This document shows, piece after piece, positions 21,576-32,834 of a stretch of 64,000 nucleotides of DNA (position 1 is the stretch's first letter; each line of letters begins with the position of its first letter). Location: positions 664,501 to 728,500 of the forward strand of contig JAQPZY010001164.1 in the NCBI GenBank assembly GCA_029931535.1. Reading direction: 5' to 3'. The DNA is from Margaritifera margaritifera (Eukaryota > Mollusca > Bivalvia > Unionida > Margaritiferidae). The translations under genes and the position numbers were made by a program. Below the pieces are notes generated by a model. The model had not been told where the DNA came from, made no database searches, and worked only from the letters and a program-made list of their open reading frames with translations.

Positions 21576-22950
21576 GAATCCCTAGATGGGACTGATGCTC
21601 TACTGAGCGACAAGAATTTCCGGGAATTCAAGACAGGACTATTTCTTCCTTTTAACTGCTGAGTGTTGCAACCATCTCTGATATTCTTCAGCAATAATGA
21701 GATTTTAAAATTAGTTGCTGTGGTAGACATATTGAATGTCCAATTGGCACCATTTTCATTTAGGACCAAGTAGACATCATTAAAAGTCTTTTGGTGAAAA
21801 CCTCATTTCAATATGATCATCCATTCAGGTGGAGTAGTGACAGCAAGATTTTCAAGACAGACATTGTGACAGCCATATTTGATGTATCACTGGCACCATT
21901 TTCATTTAGGACCAACTAGGTGTCATAAGAAGTCTTCTGGTTAAAGAACAATGTTGATATGACCAGTCATCCAGGAGAAGTAGCCATGATAAGATTTTCC
22001 AGATGGCCATTGTGGTGAGTATATTGGAGGTCAGATTGACACCATTTTCATTTACAATCAACTAGACATCATAAGAAGTCTTTCAGCGAAAACTCCATGC
22101 TGATATGATCATTCACTCAGGAAAAGCAGTGATAACAAGATTTTCCAGATGGCCACTATGGTGGCCATATTGGATGTCTGAGGGGCACCATTTCCATTTA
22201 GGACCAACTATAGACATCATAAGAAGTCTTTCAGTAAAATCCCCATGTTGATATGGCCATCCATTCTTCTGGAGTAGCAAAAACATGATTCTCAAGATGG
22301 TATCAGTGGCATCCATCTTGGATGTGCGAGCGGCACCATTTTCATTTAGGATCAACTTGACATCATAAGAAGTCTTCTGGTGAAAACTCCATGCGATATG
22401 ACATTTTTTGTTAGGGAGGAGTAATGGCAAGATTTTCAAGATATCTGCTGTGGCAGCCATACTGGACATCAGATCAGCACCATTTTCAGTTAGGTCAAAC
22501 TAGATATCATAAGACGTCTTTTAGTGAAAACCCCATGTTGAGTAGACTTTCCGTTCAGGAGGAGTAGCAATAATAAGATTTTCAAGGTGGCTGCTGTGGC
22601 AGCCATATTGGACATCAGATTGGCACCATTTTCATTTAGGACCGATTAGACATCATAAAAAGTCTTTTAGTAAAAAACCTAGCCGATATTACCATCAGTT
22701 CAGGAGGAGTAGCGATGACAAGATTTTCAAGATGGCTGCTGTGGCAGCTATACTGAATGTGCAAGCAACACCATTTGCATCTAGGACCAACTAGGCCAAG
22801 AGATGAATGTGTGTGTAAAGTTTTATGGCAATCCTCCAAGTAGTTTAGGAGGAGTAGCAATAACAAACTTGTGCTCATGGATGAATGGATGAACGGATGA
22901 TGGACGAGACCATCCCATAAGCTCATCTGGTCTATGACCAGTAGAGCTAA
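21576..22950 (+). mobile_element. Composite tandem-repeat element, copy 2
   Basis: Same architecture as the copy at 19.1 kb: left flank GAATCCCTAGATGGGACT, with AATTTCCGGGAATTCAAGA; about eight core units of ~145 bp (CACCATTTTCATTTAGG landmarks near 21748, 21893, 22040, 22187, 22338, 22480, 22625, 22770); right flank GTAAAGTTTTATGGCAATCC, then CTGGTCTATGACCAGTAGAG and CTAA. Long open frames inside are repeat artefacts. Confidence 0.82.
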
Positions 22951-22979
22951 CAAATTTTAAGGCAAGCTCTGATTAGTCT

Positions 22980-24030
22980 ACTTTGTAAGAGTTGTAGCTG
23001 TTGTTATTCTTGGAATAAAGTCAAGCCCTATGACTACCTTTAAATCATATATATTTATTTTTTAATAATATTTTGAATTTTTTTTCAATGCCTCATATGA
23101 AATTGAGATTGTATTCCATAATAATTTTAGTTCTTCAATTTGGTTTAAGTCTGGTAGACATATTTCTCCTAAGTGCTGTGGAGTACCATGTTTTTGAGGC
23201 ATCGGTTAGTCAAGGATGGACCTCTTGGACGGTATATGATGTGCTGAAACACAAGGCAGAAAGTATATTTATTGAACAAAACGTTAACATCAAAGTATAT
23301 GGGAAAGCAATTAGTACCATGTATACCATCACTGTTCAACCTATGTGAACAAGTGAAAGGACTCCATGCAATCATAGGAGTGGCAATGAACCAATTCACC
23401 CCCTTTTATATGACATTGTGTATTATCAAATAGGAAGAAAAGCTCTAAAAGTAATACATGTACAAAAAGAGAAATCATCAAAAAGTTTCAGTGATATGCA
23501 TCAATTTCCCAAGCCAACAGAATTAAAAATTAAACTTGCTTTATACTAACCATTAACAAAATGAGCTGCCATAATTAAGTTACACTTGCAAAAATCTCAA
23601 AGGCTTCTATAGTGATAGACAAATTTTTTTGTAAGCAACTGAAATTATATGACTTTCTCTAAGACTTAATATAATAGTTATAAATCAAAATGACCAGTAT
23701 GTACAATAGTTACTGTTAAGCACAAGAGTAACACGACTTTTACTACTAATAATACATTGTGCAAACTTATAATGGAGGCCAATGTAAATTTGACTTCAGT
23801 GTTTTCGATCCATATTTTACAGTGCCTTCTGACAAAGTTCTACATAATATCTAAGCTATACAATTATACCCAACTTGATATACAATGAAACCCAACTAAT
23901 CAAGGCCTGGAAATTATAAAGCTCTTGACCTTGAGATTCTGTTCTGACCAATCACAAAATGATGATGCTTTTGAAAGGTTGTTCCTGACTGGCTGAGTGT
24001 TGAAACTCAATCTCAAACTGAGCTCCGAGT
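22980..24030 (+). repeat. Segmental duplication copy A (empty site)
   Basis: From about 23035 it is colinear with 24395-24989 plus 25651-26060, sharing GCCATGTTTTTGAGG, AGGCAGAAAGTATATTTAT-like, CAATGGAGGCCAATG, CATATTTTACAGTGCCTTCT and CTCTTGACCTTGAGATTCTG. A 91-codon frame (23073-23348, GLSLVDIFLLSAVEYHVFEA) is not conserved as an open frame in copy B, so it is probably not a gene. Copy A lacks the composite element present in copy B. Confidence 0.8.
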
Positions 24031-24394
24031 TTTATGATCTTCTGGTATGGCATGGAAATTTCGAAGGTCTGTACTTTGAATCATACATTAAAACAACATT
24101 TTTTTCAGAGACTGAGAACGGAAAATCTTATTAATTTTCAAGGTAAAGAGTGTCTAAGAAGGTTATCACTAGTGCCGGTCTGATTACTCGATTTGGTCTG
24201 GTATCAAATAACAGTTAGTGAATTGACCAATTATTCAATTATGATTTCTGTGATCCAGTTTGGACAAAATTCAGTTCTGTTTCACACAAAAATTCTTGCA
24301 GTTGTGGACTTAAGACTAATTTTTAAAAAGCCCTGGTTTTTGCAAGATATGAGAACAAAGGTATCAATTATAAATAAAGAATAACAATTTCCTT
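24031..24394. other. Spacer between duplicated segments, no gene seen
   Basis: AT-rich sequence separating the two copies of the duplicated segment. No recognisable feature. Confidence 0.5.
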
Positions 24395-26060
24395 GCTATC
24401 TTTAAATTATATCTATTTATTTTGGGAATTTATTTTCTATTTTGGAGGAATTTTTTATAATGATTTTTATTAAAGTGAGAATTTACTTCTTTATAATTCT
24501 AGTTTTCACTGCAATTTAATATTTCTTGTGGATTTGTGCTGCAAAGTGCCATGTTTTTGAGGTCACAATTGATCAGTAAAGGGTTGATCTCCTGGACAGT
24601 ATACAATTGTACTGCCAATGTAAGGCAGAGAGTATATTTATGTAGCAAAATGTTAACATTAAAGTCTATGGGAAATCGATTAGTTCTGGGATTGACTGTT
24701 CAGCCTATGTGAACAAGGGAGATAATTTCAAGCAATCATATCAGTGGCACTGAAGCCAATTTACTCCCTTTATAAGAAATTTTATTTTATCTAATAGGAA
24801 GAAAAGATTTACAAGTGCTAAGTTTTCAAGGAAAATCTCATCCAAAAATTTCAGTGATATGCATACATTTCTTAAGCCTACATAGTTAAAAAGAAGTTGA
24901 ACATACTTTAAACATTCCATTAACAAGATAAACAGCCATAATTAAGTTCCCCGTCAGACTTCTATATTGAAAGTTTTTTTTTTAAACAGGAGTCCCTCAA
25001 AGAGAGTGATATTCTAATGCCCAAGAATCATTTCCAGGAATTCAAGATAAGACTATTTGAAAATTTTATTCAGCTGAGTGTTGAAACTATCTCTGATATT
25101 CTTGAGGAGCAAAATGATAATTGAGATGGCAGCCGTAGTGGTCATATTGGATGTAACATCAGCAACATTTTCCTTATGGACCAGCAAGACATCATAAGAA
25201 GTCCTCTGGTGAAAACCCCATGCCTGTATGACCTTATGTGTAGGAGGAGTAGCAGTAACAAGATTTTCCAGAATGCTGCCAAGTTGGACCTATTGGATGT
25301 CAGATCAGCACCATTTGCATTTATAACCAACAAGACATCAAAAGACGTTTTTGGTGAAAACCCCATATCCATATGACCATCCATCCAGGAGGATAAGTGA
25401 TAGTAAAAGTTTTCCGATGCAGCTATATTAGATGTCCAAAAGACACCATTTTCATTTAGGTCCAATCAGACTTTAGAAAGAATGAGTGTGTCAAGTTTTA
25501 TGGCAATCCTCGAAGTAGTTTAGGAGGAGTACAATAACAAACTTGTGCTACGGGATAGATTGATGATGAACGGGTGAGGAATGACAAATGAAAGACAACA
25601 AACAACAGGTCATCCCATAAGTTCTTCTGGTCAGTGACCAGTAGAGCTAAAAGATGATTGAAATTCTATGACTTTCCAAGATTAAATGCAATAGTTATGA
25701 TTCAAAATGTCTTGTGTGTACAATAGTTTATTGATAAGCAAATTTTTGTTAAAATATAATGAACAAGAGTAACATGACTTTTGCTACTACTAATAAATTG
25801 TGCAAAACGTACAATGGAGGCCAATGGCAATTTGATTTCAGCATTTTAGGTCCATATTTTACAGTGCCTTCTGAGAAAGGTATATCTAAGCTATACACTT
25901 ATACCCTACTTGATATACAATAAAAACCCAACTATGACCAGGTCTGAAAATTAAAAAACTCTTGACCTTGAGATTCTGTTTTGACCAATCACAAATGATG
26001 TTACTTTTGAAAGTTTGTATCTGATTGGCTAATTGTGGAAACTCAATTTACAACCCATGC
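24395..26060 (+). repeat. Segmental duplication copy B (occupied site)
   Basis: Diverged second copy of the segment at 23.0-24.0 kb, split at 24989/25651 by composite element copy 3. Homology resumes immediately after the element (ATTGAAATTCTATGACTTTC versus CTGAAATTATATGACTTTC in copy A). Confidence 0.8.
24990..25650 (+). mobile_element. Composite tandem-repeat element, copy 3 (short array)
   Basis: Left flank GGAGTCCCTCAAAGAGAGTG with CATTTCCAGGAATTCAAGAT; only about three core units; right flank TTTTATGGCAATCCTCGAAG, then CTGGTCAGTGACCAGTAGAG and CTAA. It lies in a poly-T tract, and the paralogous empty site at about 23630 defines both borders to within a few bases. This is the best proof here that left flank, array and right flank move as one unit. 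Confidence 0.88.
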
Positions 26061-26182
26061 TTAAAGCTATTCTCCTCTGAGGTCCTCTGCTAACTAGTGA
26101 ATACTAAAAGAACAAAATATTTTAACAAATCAATTATATATTCAGTATAACACAAAGTCATTTGCATATATACACAAACATG

Positions 26183-26660
26183 CTAAATACATACATACAT
26201 ACATACATTAATAAAGACAATATCATGCTGAAATTTACGATCTATAGGCATACCAAAATTCTTTAAATCATCGTACATCAGTACTGAACACTTCATCAGA
26301 ATGTCTCTGTGGATTTGGAATTTAGAGGTTACTATTAGCTGCTGAATGTAAATTATAATGATCATTTTCATATAAAATAACAAGTTTTCCAAGATATTCA
26401 TGAGCTGTTCCATTTACACATATGTATGCAAGGTTGCCTTTAAGTATTTTCATCCAATGAAGTTGGAAAGAAATATCATTAAAAGCATCAATAATTATCT
26501 GTGCAGTGCTATTTTGTAGTCTGTAGACTTTGTTTAATCGAGACTTTGAACAGTTATCCCACAGTGTGGCACAGTAGTCTAAAAGAGACAAAATGAAGGA
26601 GTTAAATAACATCACTCGGGTGTCAAGATGCAAATACTTAATACAACCAAGCAATACAAT
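26183..26660 (-). pseudogene. Non-LTR retrotransposon (LINE) RT C-terminal remnant
   Basis: The minus strand reads LGCIKYLHLDTRVMLFNSFI, LSLLDYCATLWDNCSKSRLN, KVYRLQNSTAQIIIDA, QLHWMKILKGNLAYICV. This is the conserved region after the RT palm of CR1/jockey-type LINEs (cf. -FYNAYILPLIDYC-x-IWGN-, -LQKRAAR-, -LKWLPI-). It shifts frame near 26330, where a continuing segment follows in the next frame (26413 downward). No 5' part is present. It ends close to a short CATA repeat at 26189-26209, a plausible LINE tail microsatellite. Confidence 0.75.
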
Positions 26661-26794
26661 TTATGAATTCAAAGAGTTATATGGATGGTTAAAATGTTCA
26701 TTACATTCCAAGTTATGAACTACATACACACCTATGAGTTTTTCACATTTCATGTCAATTCTGGGGTTTCTTATCAGAAAACTCAAGTTCCGAG

Positions 26795-26910
26795 TCCTCA
26801 GATAGATCTCATTAATGAATGGATCAATTACATTTTGATATAAATATGATTAGTTTCTCAGATCTCATTAATGAATGGATTAATTACGTTTTGATATAAA
26901 CATGAATAGT
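26795..26910 (+). repeat. Tandem duplication, ~53 bp x 2
   Basis: CAGATAGATCTCATTAATGA ... TTTTGATATAAATATGA is repeated with few changes at about 26858 (CAGATCTCATTAATGAATGG). Confidence 0.8.
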
Positions 26911-27289
26911 TCTTTAAGAATACCACTCTTGAAAGACCATTTACTATTATCCAAAGGGGTGGTCTCTTAAGACAGGTGTTACTCTATTAATTTTGTTTCA
27001 AATATTTTTACTTTTATCCAAAATGAGAATAAGTTCACCAAGATTTTATCTAGGTATGTATATTGATGAATATTTTAAAATGTGTGATTTACTTTTAACC
27101 ACATACTGTACAGAAATGAATTAAATTAATGAAATACATGTGTACATACAATAAGTATAAATTTTCAGTTTTCTGAGGACAAAATAAATCTGTATTGGAT
27201 GCACTACATGTGTACAAAGCTGGATATTATTCAAGAGTCATATCACTGCAATTAATTAACCTTGATACAGATGGAAAAACTACAATATG

Positions 27290-27293
<4 letters not shown>
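26911..27293. other. No gene seen
   Basis: AT-rich spacer leading into the TA repeat. Confidence 0.5.

Positions 27294-27353
<60 letters not shown>
27294..27353. repeat. (TA)n microsatellite
   Basis: Thirty uninterrupted TA units. Confidence 0.97.
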
Positions 27354-27357
<4 letters not shown>

Positions 27358-27532
27358 AAGAAGTAGAATCAAGTGAAAAACCTGACACTTTGGTTTTTTT
27401 TGGTCAACTATTTGGCATGCTGTGTTGAAAAGTGGCATACAATTTTTCCCAGCTGTTATCAAGTCATAACATCAATAAACACAATCTTTAAAAAAAAATT
27501 AAAATATGCTTTTAGAACAAAATTACCAAATA

Positions 27533-28755
27533 AAGTCAAACCTGTCATAAATGTCACCTTTACTCAGCGGTCACCTGTTCACAGCGGCCATTCTAATTTC
27601 CCCCCTGGCAAATTTCGTATATAATTGTCCTGTATGTAACAGTCACCCGTCTTCTGCGGTCAGCAGCCAGATATTTCCTAACCAAACAATAGTTTCTCCC
27701 TGCCAGAAGCAGTCACTGGAGCATATCTACAGTGACTGCTGAGTTTATGCAAACCAAAGTTTTGCTTCATGAGGAAGCATTGTTTATATAAAGGAATATC
27801 ATGTAAATCGATGGGCAAACATTTCTTATCTCACTTGTACCCATAACTTCAGTCACTTTGACAGTGTAACTCAAAGGTGTCAATATGTCAAATTCAAAAG
27901 CAAGTCAGTTTTTATAATTAGGGTAGAGAGTCAAAGCAATTCGTTTGCTGGATGGTGGCAAAAGTAGTTCTGCTATCGCAGCAGATATGTGCCAGTGTGA
28001 CAGGTATAGTTCGATATCTTCATATATGTGCTTGTGAATTAAAGCTATCTCTGAAGAAAAAGTTAGTCTTTAAGAAGAGATATGCATTAAACCCTTTTCA
28101 TTAGGGTCAGGGGTCATTCAATGTTTAAAACCTGTCTGTAAAGTCAGCCAAAATTTTGGTTCATGGGTTACAAAGAATAGCCATATATGGCTTCTTTGGA
28201 TTTCCTATTCATCACAGGCTTCTCACATAAGCCAAATGTCTTTTGATCTCAGCGAGTTGAGCAAATAGCTTATCCAGATATTATTTTTAAAGCGTGAACA
28301 GCTGTTCCAAGTGAAAATTATACAAGTTGGCCCACAAAAGAGTCAGTCCTCTGTTTTACAGTCATATGTGAGCTGTAAGCCAGTAGTGAAATTATTATTT
28401 TGTCATGGTGCACAAAAGAAACTAAGATCAGTGATTATTTTAAGTCAGTGATGATTTAATTTATAGGATGGATTCAAGTGAGCAGAATACAGTAATCTTG
28501 CGTGGAACATAAATTTGGGAGAGAACAACATACATGTATATGCATATTTTATGATTTTGTTGAATAGAGCACATAAACAATCTTGATAATGTAATGATAA
28601 TAATAATAACAATAATAATAACGATAATGATATTTGGTGCATGGTATTTGTTCAAAAACAAATTTTAAAAGGTGAACCTGAGTATAAAGGCCACCTGCGT
28701 ACAATGGCCAGTTTTGCCTTTTCCCATGGATGGCAATTGTTGACAGGTTTGACTA
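27533..28755. mobile_element. Pogo/Tigger-like non-autonomous element
   Basis: The left end (from 27533) reads AAGTCAAACCTGTCATAAATG and the reversed right end TAGTCAAACCTGTCAACAATT, an inverted repeat of about 13 bp, with TA on each outer side (27531-27532 and 28756-28757). Subterminal GGTCACC / GGCCACC motifs repeat at both ends. About 1.2 kb, no transposase. A TAA-rich microsatellite lies at 28598-28640 inside. Confidence 0.6.
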
Positions 28756-31700
28756 TATATTCTTAACTTTGGATGACAATATGTCAACTGGAAACTTTAG
28801 GATATAGTGAAAGCTATACAGTTCTTTGGTTTTATTGTAGAGTTAAGTAGAGGGAAAAGTCCATAGTTACTTAACAGTGGACAAAATGAAAACACAAGAT
28901 ACTTCCAGGGCAAAACCCCATGATTTTAGTGCTTTACTCCCTCCTCCCAACTGTGACCCTGGGATCAAAACCTAAAAAAATTTTTATATTCATTATGTGA
29001 TCTCCTGCTTGACTGCATGTATTAAGTTTGGTCAAAAAGTATTCACAAATGTTGATGTAATTGCAATTTCTATATACTGGAATTTTAACCTCTCTTAGTA
29101 ACCCCAAGAGACAGGTCCTAAAACTAAACCCTCTTGTGTATGGTTATCACATGGGTAACTTGTGTACCAAGTTTGATGAATTTCCACATACCAAGTTTGA
29201 TGAATTTCCACCTAGTGTTTTAGGAGGACATTAGTGTTAGAGACAGACAGATGGAAGGATGAAAAGATGGAAGATATTACAATATCCATCTGATAAAGCG
29301 AGGGGATAATATGGGTTGGCTAGTTAGCTTTCTATCTCTTCCAACTGAGAGACAGTGGGAGGGGTCTACTGAAGGTAATATATAACAAAAAATATGTAAA
29401 GTCATAGTTACAGTACACACAAAGTATACTGACCAATTTCCACTCATGTCTATGTAGTGGCCACTGAATTACACCTCACTACTCTGTGTAATACCCAGGT
29501 GGTACAGGTGTAGTCAGGCCAAAGTTACACTAAACTGTGGGTTTGTTATTCTTTAATTGATTTATAACCCTGCTGTGATTCCTGTGGAGGTAAAATCTAA
29601 CATGCAAGGTAATCCACAAATTGGCTAGGCAAACCCCCAATTAGTGACTGTGATGCTGATCACAATTTGCACCTGGCAAGCATAGAAAAAGGGGCAAAAT
29701 TACACCAGCACATGTCACTGAACTGAATCCAGCAACACACCACACCAGCACAATTGTAGAATGTCAACCCACTTTGTATGAACTGTGTAATATTAACAAA
29801 TACATGGTGATAAATATCACAGTCAACGTGGACAAAAGCAATTGGACAATATCTAAATGCAAAATAACTGCTTGATGGTGAAGTTTTACTTTCTGCAAAT
29901 TAATCTACATTTCCATATATACGAAGAAGCAACAAAAGTTCTTTAAAGATAAATGACTATAACTGACTGTATAATACAATTTTAAATCACATTAAATCTT
30001 TAGTACCAAGTTATGTAATCTAGATTGATGCAAACATTTCCTAATTAGTTGCCAAGATTTGTTCTACCCCCCATGTTAAAAAAAAGTGATATGTACAATT
30101 GTCTAGATTACCATAAAACAAAAAAGGACTGCACTATAGAATTTTCTGTTCAAGATCTGTCTCCTAATCATATATAATCATGTCTTATTATTAACAAGAA
30201 GTTTCTTTCATAATACCCCTCTTTCACTAAAAAGTGTTATTTTCAAATAAAAGTTTGATTTATTAAGAAATTTGCCTGTTACATCATTTATTCAACCTAC
30301 AAAATGCCTTAAACTAGCCGACAACAGCACAAGGCCCTAAATTTTCAATTGCTGAATATGATGTTCTTATTGAAATGAATCACCATCTGAAAATTGTAAT
30401 TCTCACTGGCAATTTTTATGAATTTTAGCACCAATATAGGTCATAAACTAAAGTCTCCATCTGCACCATAATTTTAAGTGTATACTGAGTATATTACATC
30501 AGCAAACACCACAAGTATTAGAGTAAAAATAAGACATAAATTAATTATTTAATAGGAGAATTACCAGAGACAGAGACTGAGATATACATGATTATTAAAC
30601 TTGGGAAGTTTTAAAAATATTGTCTCTACAATCAAGCAATTACTCTGTGAAATATAACCTATACGATACTGCTTATATAAGCAAAACATGAAAAATATCA
30701 ACTTAAAAAAATGCCCACTATGTAACACATCTGAAATTCAACACCATTACTATAAATGCTACTTGATTAACTACATCCTGAATATTTAAGAAAACTAAAA
30801 TAAAAAGAGAAAATATGTTTGTACCTAAAATGCAAAAGCTGTCATTCATGTTCACATTAAACATTTGATAAACTTAGAAAAATAAAAGTAATGGCATTGA
30901 CATGCATTGATTAAAGAAGTAAATGAACATGTACCATAATGTGCAAATCATGGTTTATACAGTCCTGGAGAAATTTTTTTAAAAGAACTTTTCACAGGGT
31001 TGTCAAAGACTTTGATAAGTTTTCAGCGAGTAATTTGGCTTTTGGAAATAAAACCTACTCCATATGTTACTTTTGTTAACTACCAGTGTTGTGCGTCACT
31101 TGATGCAACAAATTTTAAACCATTTTTTTATTCAATATGTAAATAACAACAATTCTCTTATTTATAAAGTGATATATTTTATTCAGTTTTAATGTTTTGT
31201 TTTTCCTCAGATAAATTCAGCGAGTTTTGGGCAAAATTCAAGGACTATTTCAAGAAAGTCAAGGACATTTTCAAACCAACTTTTTGGTAATTAGACTTTA
31301 AAGCAACCCCTTTAATTCAAGAATTTCTCAAGGTTGCATGAACCATGTAAATAAATAAATGTCTAAATCACATAAAACAATATTGCAAAATATTCCAAGT
31401 GGACTGTAATATTGCAGGAAGAACAGATGTGCATAATCCATAATTTGGAAAGCAAAAATAATACTGCTGCTCAACACAACTATACATAAACATAACTGAT
31501 TTATGACACATAAAGTTCCATCTTTCATTTCCTAAGATTATGATAACTCACAAACCTACACAACTTAGTGTATAATATCTATGAAATATTGAAAATATAT
31601 TTGTGTAATTTTTTACCAGTCTATTTCAAAGATTCTGACATCTTTTGAATCTAGAGAAAGGAATTCTAGTGATTTAAATTTATCTCTATAGACTGAAAAA

Positions 31701-31947
31701 CTTTGAAGCATTTTTTAAAGTGAGGACACAAGGAAACACACACACATATAATTTCTTGATACTGATTTTGTGATGAAAAGTAACTCTGCCCCTCCTGGCT
31801 CATTGCAATAATATTCTCTTTCCGTCTACAGAATACAATTTAAACATTAGCATTTTCTCTCCAATGCACTCAAAGAGCGCATACTTCTTAACATTTATCT
31901 TTCTTATGCACTAGGAAACAGTACATTTAAATATGGTAAAATTCATG
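28756..31947. other. Gene-free stretch
   Basis: AT-rich intergenic sequence downstream of the FkbM gene. It includes a 24-bp direct duplication (ACCAAGTTTGATGAATTTCC at about 29168 and 29192) and a GACAGACAGATGG tail-like string at 29244. No exon, RNA or element could be supported. Confidence 0.55.
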
Positions 31948-32165
31948 TACCGTATATACTCATGTGTAAGCCGACACCAACTGCAAACTGCACAGACCCA
32001 GATCTGCCGTTGCATAATGCGCCAGCAGATCTGGGTCAATGCAGTTTGTAAGGACTAATCAGAAGAACAAACATAAACCCTGATCTGCCGGCATATAATG
32101 CGCCGGCAGATCAGGGTCTATGTTGTTTGCATTTGGACCCAGATTATACACGAATATATACGGTA
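31948..32165. mobile_element. Double-hairpin MITE, copy 1
   Basis: Ends are inverted repeats TACCGTATATACTCATGTGT and, reversed, TACCGTATATATTCGTGTAT. Two strong internal hairpins lie in tandem: GACCCAGATCTGC with its complement near 31995-32037, and ACCCTGATCTGCCGGC with its complement near 32078-32117, each around a CATAATGCG-like loop. Non-coding, 218 bp. TA or an adjoining dinucleotide is a likely target site. A shorter relative is at 41366. Confidence 0.85.
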
Positions 32166-32207
32166 CATAAAATTTGAATGAATTTCAGGTTTCACAATTT
32201 TTTATCA

Positions 32208-32213
32208 TTTATT
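32208..32213 (-). terminator. Poly(A) signal AATAAA of the FkbM-type gene
   Basis: AATAAA on the minus strand about 235 bases after the stop codon, giving a short 3' UTR that would end just before the MITE at 32165. Confidence 0.6.
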
Positions 32214-32447
32214 ATATGCTAATAAAGTCTACAATTTTATCAGTCAATGTATTATATCCAAAGTCATGAAAATAAAAGATGCCCAAACTTTCCCAGATCT
32301 CATACTTTAGAAATGAGACATTATTCCTTTTTCATAATCTTAATGTTGAGTCTTAAAAAATTATAATTCCTGGTTACATATCAGAATCACAGCAAGATGC
32401 TGTTTCATGGATGAATCAATAGGAATAGTGCATATAAACATATGTAC

Positions 32448-32834
32448 CTAATGAATGAGCCCTTTCTTTCTAAATATAATATCATTCACTCCTCCATCCC
32501 AGCGCTGTACTTTTAACAATGATTCGTAACCTTTTGACTCCACAAATGACCTCAAATTTTCGTCTCCTCTTGCATCATGGACAAATTCAATGGTCATCAT
32601 TTTAACGTTCACCTTGTCAAATGGTATTGTTTCAAGCACATGCATTTCATCTCCCTCAATATCAAGACTAAAAAATTCCACAGTGGTCTGTCTGAGGGCT
32701 AAGAGAAGAGAATATAGTGGAAAACACTGAATCTGGATTGTGTCCACTGGAAGATTTTTTTCACGCTTGACCCACTCCAAAGCTTCTTTATTGTCATAGA
32801 TCCGTCCACGATTGAATCCTTTGTTAAAAGTAAC
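32448..32834 (-). CDS. FkbM-type gene, coding exon 3
   Basis: 128 codons plus stop after acceptor TGTTCGTAG. It begins VTFNKGFNRGRIYD and contains CFPLYSLLLAL, SLDIEGDEMHVL, TIEFVHDARGDENL, KGYESLLKV and GGVNDIIFRKK, the full C-terminal half of the domain. Confidence 0.92.
   Translation of the reverse strand, partial: VTFNKGFNRGRIYDNKEALEWVKREKNLPVDTIQIQCFPLYSLLLALRQTTVEFFSLDIEGDEMHVLETIPFDKVNVKMMTIEFVHDARGDENLRSFVESKGYESLLKVQRWDGGVNDIIFRKKGLIH

Noticed and set aside
23073..23348. 91-codon frame resembling a secreted or membrane protein
   Set aside because: The duplicated copy at 24.4-24.7 kb has stops and frame changes at the same place with no sign of protein-level conservation.
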